DNA from: Cercis canadensis
Lineage: Eukaryota > Streptophyta > Magnoliopsida > Fabales > Fabaceae
DNA length: 64,000 bases
NCBI GenBank assembly: GCA_003255065.1
Contig: QAOA01000112.1
Span: forward strand, 1,098,522-1,162,521
Direction of reading: 5' to 3'
Position 1 is the stretch's first letter; each line of letters starts with the position of its first letter. Position numbers and translations under genes: made by a program. A model generated the notes under the pieces. The model searched no databases. It saw only the letters and a list, made by a program, of their open reading frames with translations, and had not been told where the DNA came from. This document shows positions 34,129 to 46,588 of the stretch, in pieces.

Positions 34129-37100
34129 ATGGCTTGCAGTTGCAACAAGGGCTTTGCCGTCAGTCATATGTTATTAAATCCCAAAGCAAAGGGTTTTCTC
34201 AATCTCGCACGACTCTTATATTCTTCTAACTTACAAAAATGTCAGCTTGTCGAATGCCCTGAGGGCACCGTGGTGGAAAGCTTCCGCCATAGATTGCTCA
34301 TATTGATGTCTATCTTGCTGCAGAAGTTTCTGCAGTTTGTGGCAAAGCCTTTGGCATTTTTTGGCTCTATTGTGGAGTTGCTGTTGAACTGGGACTACTT
34401 GGTTTCCAGCAATCACAATGTCTTTATGCTCATATTGAACGTTCTGCGATGTAAGTTTTCTTTCTTTTAATTAAATATCTCCACGTTGATTGCTATGGCT
34501 TTTGCTTTGAGTTTTAGGTCTTTGATTAGGACATGTTTTAAACTTTAGGACAATTCTAGGGGAGGAGGTAATTCTTCTTTTCTATTTTCTTTGTAGATCA
34601 GGGACAAAAGGGGTCTTTTAAGTAGCCAAATAAAATCATTAGGGCATCAAGGCACTGTTTTTCTCTATATTAACTTTTACATGTTTAATTTTTGCCCCAA
34701 AAGGTATACAAGGCTTTTTTTTTTTTTTTTTTTTTTTCAGGACACGGAAGGTATNTTTTTTTTTTATACAGGACACGGAAGGTATACAAGTTATACAAAA
34801 ATTAATAATCAAGTCATTTTGCAGAATCTGCATAACTAGAGGATGCAATATAATTTGTTCAAATTTAACAAAACGGTAGGTTTACAAACCAATGCTCAAA
34901 TTAGATTTGTATTAAATATTAATTATTTCAGATCTCAGGATCATGATATAATCAATATTTTGATGGTTATCTTTTTGGTGCATAAGGATAAGATGATTGC
35001 AACATTTATATTTAGAATATTTGCTTAGGGGTAAAAATTGGTATAAATAAAAAGTTTGTGCTATTGATTAAGTTGAAGTTTACTGACAAAAATGTTAAAA
35101 ATAAATTGCATAAGAAAACTAGTGAAGATGTCAGAAGTTTACAAGTTTTTTGTTTAGGGCAAATATTGGATGCACAAAGGACAAAAAGAGTTCAAAGCGC
35201 ATGTCAAGAAGAGACTGGTCACAGAAGCTGTAATCATACTTGATTGCAAACAGTGTTATTAGTATTACTACTTGATTTATACCTTATAACTTGTTGGAAA
35301 ATGGGAGGAATGAAAATTGACAATGATACATTTATACATTGATTTTTTACCGATTATTGTTCTTTCCCCTCTGGTAGATCCTGGTACTGATAATAATAGA
35401 TATTTTTTTTATCCAAATATTAAGTTATATATCTCATTTGGTGGATCTTTTTACTTTGATGATATAATCGAGATCCTTTCTTCATACGCAATTTTGCTTA
35501 ACACTTTTAACTGTCTTTCCATTTTTACATTGAGAATGTCACATGCATGCAACTGATGCATCTGTTGCTTATAAGTTAACTGGTCAGGAACAATTTGAAA
35601 ATGGCATTAGTTTGCCATTAAACGGGGAAATCCTAATTAAATCAATGTGAATAAAATTAACTACATAAATGCAATAAAACGTCACTATATATGGACTATC
35701 CTATGATTATAAATTCGAAATGTAATTAATATGAACAGATAAGGTGGTCATGCCGGATAAGACATCAGCAAAATTTGTGTCATTTGTCGGTTATTTGGAC
35801 AAGCGAGTGACTTTGGATATTAACATCAAGCATGAAGATATCAGGTATAATGCTGCACTATCAATCATGGCTTCCAAAGTATCCTACGAGAATGCAGCTT
35901 ATATTGAAACTGTTGTCAAAGATCACTGGAAGGTACAAAAGTTGTTTAAACTTTTTATATTGTTCTTCCCCACTTCAATTAATTGGTTTCTTTTGACGCC
36001 TTATCCTTGCCTTGAAATTAATGTTTATATTCTCGTACATAGATGGAATTCGTGGGATCTCATGACTACTGGAACGGTAAGAAGTAATTGTGTCCCACTG
36101 ACCAAAACTTGAGGAGTTTCTTTCTTTCTTTTTTCTTTATTATTAATTTTTTTTTAAATGTAATTGCAATATTGGCAGCTTATCAAGGAAAGGCCACAAC
36201 TCGAGCTTTTATTCTTTTAGAGATAACCGAGGACCACCATACCTATGTTGTGGCCTTCAGAGGAACCCAACCCTTTAATGCAGATGAATGGTGCACTGAT
36301 ATTGACATCTCTTGGTACGAGTTTACTGATGTTAAAAAAAACCGTGTTGGGAAAATCCATGCTGGCTTTATGAAAGCCTTAGGGTTACAGTCAAATGAGG
36401 GTTGGCCTACGGAAATTGAAAAAGATAAGAGTCATCCACCCTTTGCCTACTATGCTATTAGGGACATACTAAGGGAACGTTTGCGTGAAAATGCTAATGC
36501 AAAGTTTATAGTGACAGGCCATAGTTTGGGTGGTGCACTGGCAATTCTGTTTGCGGCTGTATTGTTTTTGCATGATGATGAGTTCTTGTTGAAGAGACTA
36601 GAAGGGATTTACACGTTTGGGCAACCAAGAGTTGGAGATGAAACATTTGCAGAATACATGGAAAAAAAGTTGGAAAGTATTAATTGTATGAAGTATTATA
36701 GGTTTGTTTACTGCAACGATATTGTTCCTAGGTTGCCCTACGATGACAAGAACTTCATGTTCTCTTCCTGGGCCAATGACAAGAACTTGATATTCAAACA
36801 CTTCGGAACATGTCTCTACTTCAACAAGAGATATGAAGTCATGGTATGTAACAACAATAATCAACTTTTATTTTTTAACTTGTGATCGATCATTGGGCGA
36901 ACAGTACTGAAACGATATATATATTTTATTGTGAATGCGCAGATTCAAGAGGCGCCGAATATGAGCTACTTGTCGCCGTTGGCAGGAATATCAATGATGA
37001 TGAATGCTTTTTGGGAGCTCATAAGGAGCTTCACTATTGCATTCCAATATGGATCAGACTATAAAGAAGGGTGGCTTCTAAAATTTTGCAGGATTGTTGG

Positions 37101-37188
37101 TTTGGTTTTTCCTGGGTTAGCTGCTCATCTTCCCCAAGATTATGTTAATGCCATTCGACTGGCATCAGTTCCACCACACGTGGACTGA
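34129..37188 (+). CDS. Class-3 lipase, OBL-like, tandem copy 3
   Basis: Five exons: 34129-34450, 35739-35932, 36043-36076, 36179-36843, 36943-37188; 486 residues. The exon 1-2 join uses an ATAAG acceptor side instead of GTAAG, giving Tyr instead of Gly at the junction without a frame change. The core motifs are intact: [19 protein letters not shown], and [12 protein letters not shown] with the C-terminal His. Exon 4 is 51 bases longer than in copies 1 and 2: about six residues before VGKIH (TDVKKNR region) and an 11-residue insertion after PYDDK that arose by a 33-base direct duplication (DDKNFMF / NDKNLIF). The insertion sits beside the presumed catalytic Asp and may alter the active site. 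Intron 1 carries a single N at 34755 beside a duplicated tract, so its length is uncertain. Confidence 0.88.
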
Positions 37189-38455
37189 TTGGCCAACAAG
37201 AATTATGCAGCAGCACTACTGCTTTTTAGAGTACTTTAATTTGATATTTGGGAGTTTATTATAAATTTATTCGACTTTATGCACTCAATTCTTTAGAGCG
37301 TGACTTAATTAAGATTTTAGTAGATTCTAGTTGTAGATTTATCACTGTCCAAGTGTCCATGCATGGAATGGAAGCCCTACCTTATGACTCGTACTAATAT
37401 AATAAATTTTTATATTACCATATTTTATTATTTATACCAATATAGTAATATTGAAAAATATATTTGTACAATTCATAAAATCTTCATGAATTTATCTTGA
37501 ATTTTAAATTTGTTTAGGTAGGATGTTTCGATTCAATTAGGATCTATTTAATTACCATGAAATAAAACTGAATAAGGTAAATAATTAAGATAGAATATTT
37601 ATACCTTATGGAGGAAATTAAATTCACTTTTTTTGAAATTTGATGATGAAAATTTAAAAATATTCCTTTTTAGAAATTTATTTAAATTTTGTAGGGACTA
37701 TTGATATAATGTGAGAGCTATCTATTAAACTATAAAATAAGAAATGCTTGTATAATTTTTAAAACAAAAAATATTATGCGTAATTTCATCAATTTATTTA
37801 TTTTTATGTAATAAACTCTTGTGCTGTGTATAATATTCTTTGGCTTATCTGCGGTTCAGTTAAATATCCGGTTCAATATAAAACCGGTCGAGGTTGTGCT
37901 TTCATCATAAATTCATAATACACGGTACGACGCGAGGGCCCAATTGGGAATGAATTGAATTGATTAATACTGGTATGTTGGCATCGTAAAACTCACGGTG
38001 CGGCAGTATACGAGTTTCAGAGACGAGAAGGTCCCGAGCGGCACGAGCGAGAGAGGTAGAGTCAGAGAGATATAGAGAGGGAGATCTGCGTTCTAGGGTT
38101 TTGATATTCCCAGAGATCCCAAGGTCAGTGAGCGCATAATTCAAGAATTTCTTGCAATTTTATCGTTTTTCTTTGAGCTGTAATTCAATCGCAATTCAAC
38201 TCGAAGTAAGAAAGGTGATTTTCATTTGGTATATGATGACGAAAATTGTGTGTGAGAAAGAAGTGTGCTTATTATGTGCAGGGGGCGAGTGTGAGAGATT
38301 TAGAGAGAGAGGGGTGAGAACGCTGAGTGCTGAGCTGAGAGATACCCAAAAAGGAGGAGGTGGAGAGGATTTTTTGTTTTTTTGTTTTTATGTGTTAGGG
38401 ATTTCTCCCTCTGCAGCAGTCGATTCCCTTTGATTGCCACTTAACAAAGTTTCTC
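37189..38455. other. Spacer and 5' UTR of the RNA-binding protein gene
   Basis: AT-rich spacer after lipase copy 3. From about 37990 onward the DNA is GA-rich and leader-like. A telo-box (TAGGGTTTT, 38094-38102) is followed by AAG|GTCAGT at 38124 and CTCTGCAG at 38416. These would bound a 5' UTR intron of about 290 bases shortly before the ATG at 38456. Confidence 0.45.
38094..38102 (+). promoter_or_regulatory. Telo-box in the leader of the RNA-binding protein gene
   Basis: TAGGGTTTT, a motif often found near the transcription start of plant genes for the translation and RNA-processing machinery. It lies about 360 bases before the ATG. Confidence 0.4.
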
Positions 38456-41400
38456 ATGGAGCAGCGAAAGCTTGTGGTTAGTTATACGCATTCGATTTCT
38501 TTACCTTTATTCATCTGCACCTGTTTTGGGTTTAATAAATTGCGCTTGTTCTCACGAAATTGCATCTTAGGTTTTGGGTATTCCTTGGGAAGTCGATACT
38601 GAGGGTTTGAGAGAATATATGAGCAAATTTGGCGAATTGGAAGATTGTATTGTCATGAAGGTTAGCCTTGTTTCCCATTTTTCTGTAAACTATTATTGTT
38701 ATATGATTGATTTATTATCTTCTACTGTGCCCCAAAAACGAATTTTATATTTTTTTAAATTTCCTGGTTATTTTGACTATATTTTCTGGTTTACAATTAG
38801 TGTTGGAGTTTATTAAAAATCTGCAATCTGTGGAATTCATAATTCATTACATTGACCTTCTTGGTGGTATTTATTTCTTTTGGAAGTGGACGAAGTGGCC
38901 AATAATAATAATTGTAATTTGTAATATGGAAGTGAACGTAATGGTCTTATGCTTATTGACTTTTCCCATGGAACATGAAATATGATTGTCTTTAACAGGG
39001 TTAATTGGAATTTGCATGTATTAGACTGACAAAGAGGTTATCTGATCATATCATATTGTCCCTATTATATTAAGTTTTCTTGAGGTATGTCTTAATCTAG
39101 TTATTTTTCTATTTTAGGAGCGGTCAACTGGCCGGTCTCGTGGTTTTGGATATGTTACATTTGCATCGGTTGATGATGCTCAGGTAACTCCTCTTCACCA
39201 ATATATATACACATATATAGCTGGTAATATGTATGTGCTATGACTCAAGTGGGATGATGTTCTGGCTGCAGAATGCATTATCAAGTGAACACGTTCTTGG
39301 TAACAGGATGCTGGAAGTCAAAGTGGCCACACCAAAGGTTTTAATCTAATTGATGTTAATGTTTCAAAATCTTATTTATTTACTTCTTGTAGCCTGGTTC
39401 ATTTTGTGGGCAGTTTTCTTAGGCAAAATATAATAACCACGCAGTGTGATTGCTCTACTGATTCTTGTATATTATGCTTTAATTATAAAGGAGGAGATGA
39501 GGGCACCAGTCAAAAAGGTTACCAGAATTTTTGTGGCTAGAATTCCACCATCTGTAACAGAAGCAACTTTTAGAAGGTATTTGAGTGTGGTTTCTTCATT
39601 AAAATGACGAGAAGACTTCTCTTCCCTACTCTTATGATGCATCTATGAATGATGATGCGGCAGTGGTTGTGATATCTTACATTAATTCATTATTTCTCTT
39701 GCAGTCATTTTGAGAAATATGGTGATATAACAGATTTGTACATGCCAAAGGTACTTTTCTTCTTGAGATTGCTAAACATGTAGAATTAAAATGTAGCAGC
39801 TGTGCATTTATGCTGAAATATTCTTGCACATCTGTATATATGATAGTAATACGGAACTTATGCATAGTGTAACTTCTGTTAGACTTCAGATGTGTGACTT
39901 CTGTTTCTAAATTAGAGATAATATGTTTTAATTTCTCTTTGTGTCTGTCTTTTTCCCTACAGGATCAAGGCTCAAAAATGCATCGTGGAATTGGTTTTAT
40001 CACTTATGCAAGTGCAGGTTAGAGATCATCTATATTTGCCTTGATGATGTACTCTTAACTGTTTGAATAGTATAAGTTTATGATCTTTTGTATCTTATCT
40101 TAATTTTCCTTAAATTTACCTTGATTATTTTCTAGGTTTTGGGATTACACAGGGACAGTTGGCTTTTTCTCGTTAGGGAACAAATAAATTAAGCAGACTT
40201 TTGGATCAATTGTTCTTTGTATGGGTGATAAAGATTGAAAATACCTTGTTCACTAAACATGTTGCATATGTCACATATATCCATCTGTTCATTTCAAGTC
40301 ATAGATTTGTCTTGTATTGATGGTAGATTGAGATAGCTTTTTGAGCTAATCTTCTTGATGTAGATGTTATAGACTTACTTGATAATGGAACATTAGAAGC
40401 TTTTCCTATTCTTCTGATTTTATGTCAGACATAAAGTTGAAAGGATGCGTCAACCATTGAAAGGAATTTTCTGTGTTGCAGAATCTGTAGAGAATTTGAT
40501 GACAGAAACTCATGAACTGGGAGGTTCTGCTGTAGTGGTTGATCGAGCAACACCTAAGGCAAGATTTTGTATGGCTTGTCATTTTACCCAAAAAATAGTT
40601 ATAGTGAAAGTTCCAAGTAGATGCATTGTCATAATTTGTTTCTAAATTGCTGACTTAAATTTCTGAAATTGCACCAAAGAACCATGTACTGAAGTGATTG
40701 TTTATTTGCAACAAGAAGGAATTGCTCATAAAAGTATTGATTTCTTCATATGACTCGCTTCTGTTAAAGAGTTGTTTAATATAATTTATTTGTTTTAGTC
40801 AAATAAGAATTTATTATATCCTTAATTCTTTATCAGCTCATTATATACTAAAGAGCAGTATAAAATTTGCTTCCCAAAGACTTTTGGATCCCTAAACACC
40901 CCCCCCCCCCCCCAAAAAAAAACCTTTGGATCTCACAGGCCCTTGTATTCTTTTTTTCAGTATTGGACAATGACACATTGTAGAATGATAAGACCATGAA
41001 TGTGGATCTATTAGTTAGATCTTAGAAGTGGTTTTTATACACATCTATTTTTTAATCATGGAAAGGTATTTGGACAAACCTACTCTTTAATATGATGTTA
41101 GCTAAATAAGATATTTTTGCCATCTTTGGCAGGAAGATGACTTCAAGCCAATTGGCAGAATGCAACAGGGAGGATATGGTGCATACAATGCTTATATTTC
41201 TGCAGCAACTAGATATGCAGCACTTGGTGCTCCTACTTTGTATGACCATCCTGGCTCAATCTATGGAAGTAAGCATGGAAGCACCTGTGTTCAATTAAAT
41301 TATTTAATTATTTTTCATACTGATTTCCTTATTCTATAAAAATAGGGGGAGAACCGGCTCGTGGAATGGGCAAAAAGATTTTTGTTGGCCGTCTTCCCCC

Positions 41401-42512
41401 AGAGGCAACAGTTGAGGATCTTCGTCAGTATTTTGGCAGATTTGGCCGTATTTTAGATGTTTATGTTCCCAGGGTAAGATTACAACAAAAGATGCATATG
41501 TCAGTGTTGAAAATAGACTTACTTACCTGCCCTTTCATTTTCAATGTAGGATCCTAAGAGAACAGGACATAGAGGTTTTGGTTTTGTAACTTTTGCAGAA
41601 GATGGTGTGGCAGATCGTGTCTCCCGAAGGTCTCATGAGATTTGTGGACATCAGGTACTTTAATTAAGATTTGATGCTATATTGAATTGCTAGTCCACTT
41701 ACATCTATTATAAATGCTATTTGTCCTTATTGTCTCCCTTTCAAAGATGATATTTAAATGGAAGTGTGGTGTGAAGGGGATGAGGGAGTAATGCTTCTCC
41801 TTCCCTAAAATGCTCATTAACACCAAGAAACTTTACTAGATTAACGAGCTGGCATGTTCAATACGAAGGGGTTGAGTCATGAAAGTTTTGATCTTAGGTT
41901 CCAGTTATTACCATCAGACCTATATGATATTACATCACAATGTTAATTACATCATGATGGATCTTTATGAGTCATGAAAGTGTGCATTCTTTATGAGATA
42001 ACATCATATAGTGAAAGGCCCAATGTTCACTGTGATGGTGATTGCATTCTGTGTATGCACATGGACATGGAAGGTTTCACCTAGTCGTTCTTCTGAAAAC
42101 ATGAGTTTCCATGCATCATATGCTTTCATGATTATAAAATATTTCTAGGAGTTTTTAATTTATGTGGTTTAATTTTACTATTAACTTGCGCCTTCAGGTC
42201 GCAATAGATTCGGCCACACCTCTTGATGATGCTGGGCCCAGTGGAAATTTTATGATGAATACAGTAGATTCTTTTCCGGGATATGGTGGTCCTATGCGAA
42301 CATATGGGAGGATGTATGGCAGCCTGGACTTCGATGATGTGAGTATATACATTAATGAGTTCATGACCCAAAGATACATATGGAACTAGCAGTTAAATCT
42401 ATTTGCACGTATTGAACTTTCAGTTACACATGTTTTATTTGTTTTGCAGTGGGGTTATGGAATTAGCAGTGGGAGACCCTCGAGAGCTGATTGGAGGTAT
42501 AGGCCATACTAG
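38456..42512 (+). CDS. hnRNP-like RNA-binding protein with three RRMs
   Basis: Thirteen exons, 359 residues: 38456-38476, 38571-38660, 39118-39183, 39272-39337, 39491-39576, 39705-39750, 39963-40017, 40482-40558, 41133-41268, 41346-41473, 41550-41654, 42198-42338, 42450-42512. All phases join. RRM1 (about 6-80) has LVVLGIPWEV and RGFGYVTF. RRM2 (about 90-168) has RIFVARIPPS and RGIGFITY. A spacer with YNAYISAATRYAALGAPTLYD follows. RRM3 (about 217-292) has KIFVGRLPPE and RGFGFVTF. The C-terminus is Gly/Tyr/Arg-rich (YGGPMRTYGRMYG, then RYRPY). Such proteins bind nuclear pre-mRNA or mRNA and act in processing or stability; the targets are unknown. Intron 8 uses a GC donor. Exon 1 encodes only MEQRKLV. 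The architecture resembles Musashi/DAZAP1-like plant hnRNPs. No symbol is given because several paralogues share this structure. Confidence 0.9.
40559..41132 (+). other. GC-AG intron (intron 8 of the RNA-binding protein gene)
   Basis: Exon 8 ends ACACCTAAG and the intron starts GCAAGA. The acceptor is TTTGGCAG. Protein continuity (VDRATPK, then EDDFKP) fixes this boundary, and no GT nearby keeps the frame. The donor AAG|GCAAG is otherwise a perfect match to U1, as is usual for the GC-AG class. Confidence 0.85.
40899..40924. repeat. Poly-C/poly-A tract in intron 8
   Basis: About 15 C residues followed directly by about nine A residues inside the GC-AG intron. The tract is prone to length error in sequencing. 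Confidence 0.8.
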
Positions 42513-43432
42513 TAGATCATGGTTTTGTTGGTGGCATTGCTTCTAAAACGCTTGCTTGGATGTCAACAGAATCGGGTGTAGCTTTTCTATTAAGAATAAT
42601 TTTAAGTTATTGTCAGCACGGTGGTTTGGATTTACTCCCACTACTGTAAACTAGAGAAATGCTGTTTCTTGAAGATTTATATCATATTTCCCGTAGTACA
42701 GATGGTGGGAATATGGATTGGCGTCTGTGAATCACTTTGCAGGCACCTATTGGTTTTTATTATTTTATTTTTGTACGACATATCTAATTTCATGATGCAA
42801 ATTAAGTTTAATTGAATCCATTGTACGATTATAGTGTGTACTGGTCACCCCGGGAAACTAAATTTCATGACTAGTTAACCAGTGTGACATTTGGCAAGAT
42901 GCTCAATTTTTTTGTCCCTGATTACTAAGGTTGAGACTCGAGAAACTAAATATTTTCGTAAATGTTATTTCCAATATGTAAACGCTACTCTCTAGTGGTA
43001 AGACGTAGTTTGTTCTGCGTTATTTTGATGCAGTCTCAGGTTTCTTTCTCGTTAAACTAATGACTTAAAAGTCACAAAAGTGAACTAGTCTGATTACACT
43101 CGTGTGACTCCCACTATCCTTAGCCAAACGACAAAGAGAAAAAGGAAAAAATCTGTGCCCTGAAATCGTCTCGTACGGTCCAGTGCTGGATACTTGTACA
43201 GCTCTATAATTGGATACGGCTTCGGCAAGTAACACACTAAATTTGTACAATTTTGGATTTGATTTGGTTTGGACAAGTTGAAAATCCAGGTTCACGGGCC
43301 TGCCTGCACAGATCTCACCAAGGAGAGAATGAAACATTCAATCAGATATTTGATTTGACCAAAAAAGAAGAAAATAATCAGTGTTATCTGGTGGGAATTA
43401 CAATTGCTTGAGGATTAGCACGTGGGACCAGA
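42513..43432. other. Convergent 3' flanks of the RNA-binding and remorin genes
   Basis: The two genes point at each other, so this stretch holds both 3' UTRs. Nothing else was recognised. Confidence 0.5.
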
Positions 43433-45363
43433 TCACGGAGGATGGCCTCTAAAGCAGCTGCTTGGAAACATTATCTGTGTGTATTTGGGGAATGAAAACC
43501 CTTTGGTAGTCTTGGAAAACTGATGGTCCTGTTTTACAGGTATTGAACCTCTCATCTTTTCAGCTTTCATCTGTGCCTTTCTCAGCTTGCTTACGATCTT
43601 ATCCATTGAAGACGATCTCTTCTTTTCCAAGTTCATCTGTGTCAAAACGATTCATGGTCAGGACAAGCAAGATAATTATAAAGCTTCGGCATATATTTTT
43701 TTTAATTTCCCAGCATTCGTATCAAGCAAGACGGCAATTTTACCGAGAAACATGGATTAACCTCCATTGATGAATTTAACACCGTTTACTGTTACAATGA
43801 TAATATGAATTTATATTATAATTGAGACTCACAAGAGAAGCGGACAGTATAAAAACTATAATGAATAGATAACCTCTAGTTTCCGTATTGCTGCTTCAGT
43901 CTTTGCTTTCTGTAAATTCTCCCATGCAATGATTTTAGCTTCCTCCCTTTGTAACCTGCATCAAAGTAGACATTAATGGATAAATACAAAAACAAAACAA
44001 TGTCATTATATCTTCTGCGGGCTGAATAAATGGTGGAGAAATACAGATATGTAGCAGAGAAAGGACAATGATTCAATCTTCAATTCTTGTGAGTATGAAG
44101 ACAATAACATACTTGGAAATGTCGATGGTTGAATCAGCAAGATCCCAAGATGAAGCTTGGGCTTCTGTACTACTTTCACTGAAGTCTTTGCTATGGAGGG
44201 AATCTTTCTTGCTGAGCTTGGTTCCATGCCTCTTGCTCCACCTAATAAAAGTAGCTTGACTGTCAACCTGCACATCCCTGACCTCCAATTTAGTAGAATG
44301 GTAACCAAGTCGATCCATGGCCCAAGTGGGAGAAGATTTTGGAGATGATTGGCTATCATTCTCACTCTCCGGGCTCATTTGGGTAGCTTTATCACATTTA
44401 GAAACAACACATGTCACCATGTCCTCATTCTTAGTTCCCTCATCTTTCTCATCTATAAATTGAAATATCTGTAGCGAGTTAAACATGAACATGCTCTTAC
44501 GTCAATCATTATATATGTTTACAGTGTATGAATTAACTTCACTAGCAGCTAAGTATCTAATTATTACAATACAAATTCGTTAATTATTAGCTTACTACAC
44601 TTTATGAGTGTCTTTAAGTTTCTCAAAATTTAATTGATATCAAGCCCTACAAATCGTTAATCATATTTTTCCTGGAGATTGCACAGAAACTGAAACCTGT
44701 TTTACACTTCTGCTTCTGTTAACCTGTTGATTACCATATTCCAGTATGGAATATGCAATTTTGTAAACAAGAACAGAGCACTATACCTTGAGAATCGCAG
44801 AGGCAGAGCAGTTCTGAGCAGCTGGGTGGTGCACTTGACGAGGGCGCTACACTATTGTCGGTGCAAGTATGACAATTATGAAGTCCATTGCCAGGGTCAT
44901 AATGGTAATGGAGAAGAGAAACAGCATCAGCTGCCAATACTCCAGTTGAAAAAGGGGAACCAACACCAACCATCAAGTTTTTCATGCCCAAACCATCGAC
45001 AAGTGGAATTGTTGGTGAATAATTGGAATAGTAGGCTATTCCCGGAGGCACAATTGGGCCACTCTTGGATTTGGATCGCCTTTGAATTTGAAGTTGAGCA
45101 TTTGAACTTCTGCTATTAACGTAACCTGAAACAGGGCTACAAATCCACCTCTCAGCTTCATCCCATTTTGAGGGCAATGTTCTCCCACTATTGAAGGCAG
45201 GCAAGCCAGCCACACTTGCGTGCCTTCTGCCACTAAAACGTCGCTGCGGTACTCTTTCTGAGCTCCAACCCTTATGTCTCCCAAGGCTTTTATCTCTGTA
45301 ATTTGGTGCCCCTGGACTTGGAAATGAACCCAAACTCTGGGAAGAAACAGAGCTCTTCTTCAT
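43433..45363 (-). CDS. Remorin C-terminal-domain protein
   Basis: Four exons on the minus strand: 45363-44787, 44452-44113, 43955-43874, 43636-43433; 400 residues. The start is the ATG at 45363 (MKKSSVSSQ). The long Ser/Arg-rich, probably disordered N-terminus contains KWDEAERWICSP, typical of long remorins. The C-terminal remorin domain (about 290-378) shows EEAKIIAWENLQKAKTEAAI and LEKKRSSSMDKIVSKLRKAQ, a coiled-coil. Remorins attach to the inner face of the plasma membrane in nanodomains through a C-terminal anchor with Cys. Here the end reads SSCFRGHPP, with one Cys, where many remorins end CFTCHAF. The exon 2 acceptor at 44452 (TTTATAG) is preferred to CTACAG at 44469 because only it keeps the frame. 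Last exon read straight through to TGA. Roles in the family are membrane organisation, immunity and plasmodesmata; this member's role is unknown. Confidence 0.87.
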
Positions 45364-46588
45364 GACACACACTGAAGAGTGAAGAAGCAACTGTCTTACT
45401 CTCGCTAACAACAATCTGATAAAGTGAATGTGTTTTGGCTTTTCTACTTCTTTCTGTTTCTGCTTTTACAAGTGAAGTGGACGGTTAAAGCTGGTCAGAT
45501 TCGTTGTACCCAGAAAAGTTAAAAAAAAAAGTGATTCTGTTTTGACCACTCTGGGTCAAGAGCTAGGCAAGTTTAATCAGGGACAGGATCACACCGAACA
45601 AGTTGTTCTAGATGCCAAGAAGCAGACCAGTTATTGCCAATGCTAAAATATTGATCCTCTTTACAATATTTTTCAAATGGCAACCATATTCGGTTTTCGA
45701 CAATTTCTGCTTCAATATTCCAAAAATATGTACTAGTAGTGCATGCGATGTGTGGGCATATATAGTGAGACATTAGTGGAGTCTCAATGAATGAAACCAT
45801 TTTGTTGAGACATTGGATCCAATTGGAAGGATAAGAAGCATGACACGTTGAGGTGGAATGAGTTTTGAGGCGGTGTTACACGGAAGAGGACGAGAACATG
45901 AGCTGTGATATTATGTTTCAGAGGGCCTCAAAATTGATCCTTGAATTTGTCATGTCGCATCGCAAACTAGTAAATCCAAACGCATGTCACATGCAGTGGG
46001 CCATAGACTAAGACATTCTTATAACTTTGACATTTTATGTTATTGCTATCACTATTACAAAGTGCTGATTAACCTAAAAATGTCTACACAGTGATTGAGT
46101 CCTCTTTTTCGGCTTCTTCATTAAAGATCTGTGTACATGTAATGTAATGTTGAGATAGATAGGATGCAAATGTTGATGCGTTCTGAAGCAAGGCCCGATA
46201 GCCCATATCATTAACACGACATGAAGAGCAACTGGGCCTGAGAGCCTTAAGCGTTTGAACTTTCAACTTCTTTCTTTTTCTTTTTTGGGTAATATGAACC
46301 CCAACTTTATTAATGTAAGACTCGGGCTTTAGTTGTCATGCACGGTCCATGGACCATGTAAAATATTTAAAACTATCTAAATTTTAACTTCAACACCGCT
46401 AATGAGTTATCTACTTATCTTTGATGGATGGATGGATGGAGGAAAACTGTTGCACACGTTTTATAATTCTTTTTATTATTGTGCGACTCAGTTGACTATA
46501 TATCATTAAAAAATATTAAATTAATAAAGTGTTAGAATGTCAGGACAAAAATATCGTGTCTAAAATATTACTCTATATGAAATCCCAT
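45364..46588. other. Upstream flank of the remorin gene
   Basis: Promoter side of the remorin gene, then AT-rich spacer with a short (GATG)n run near 46423-46440. No gene was recognised. Confidence 0.5.

Noticed and set aside
44453-44469. CTACAG as the acceptor of remorin exon 2
   Set aside because: It would put exon 2 out of frame with exon 1. TTTATAG, 16 bases further, keeps the frame.
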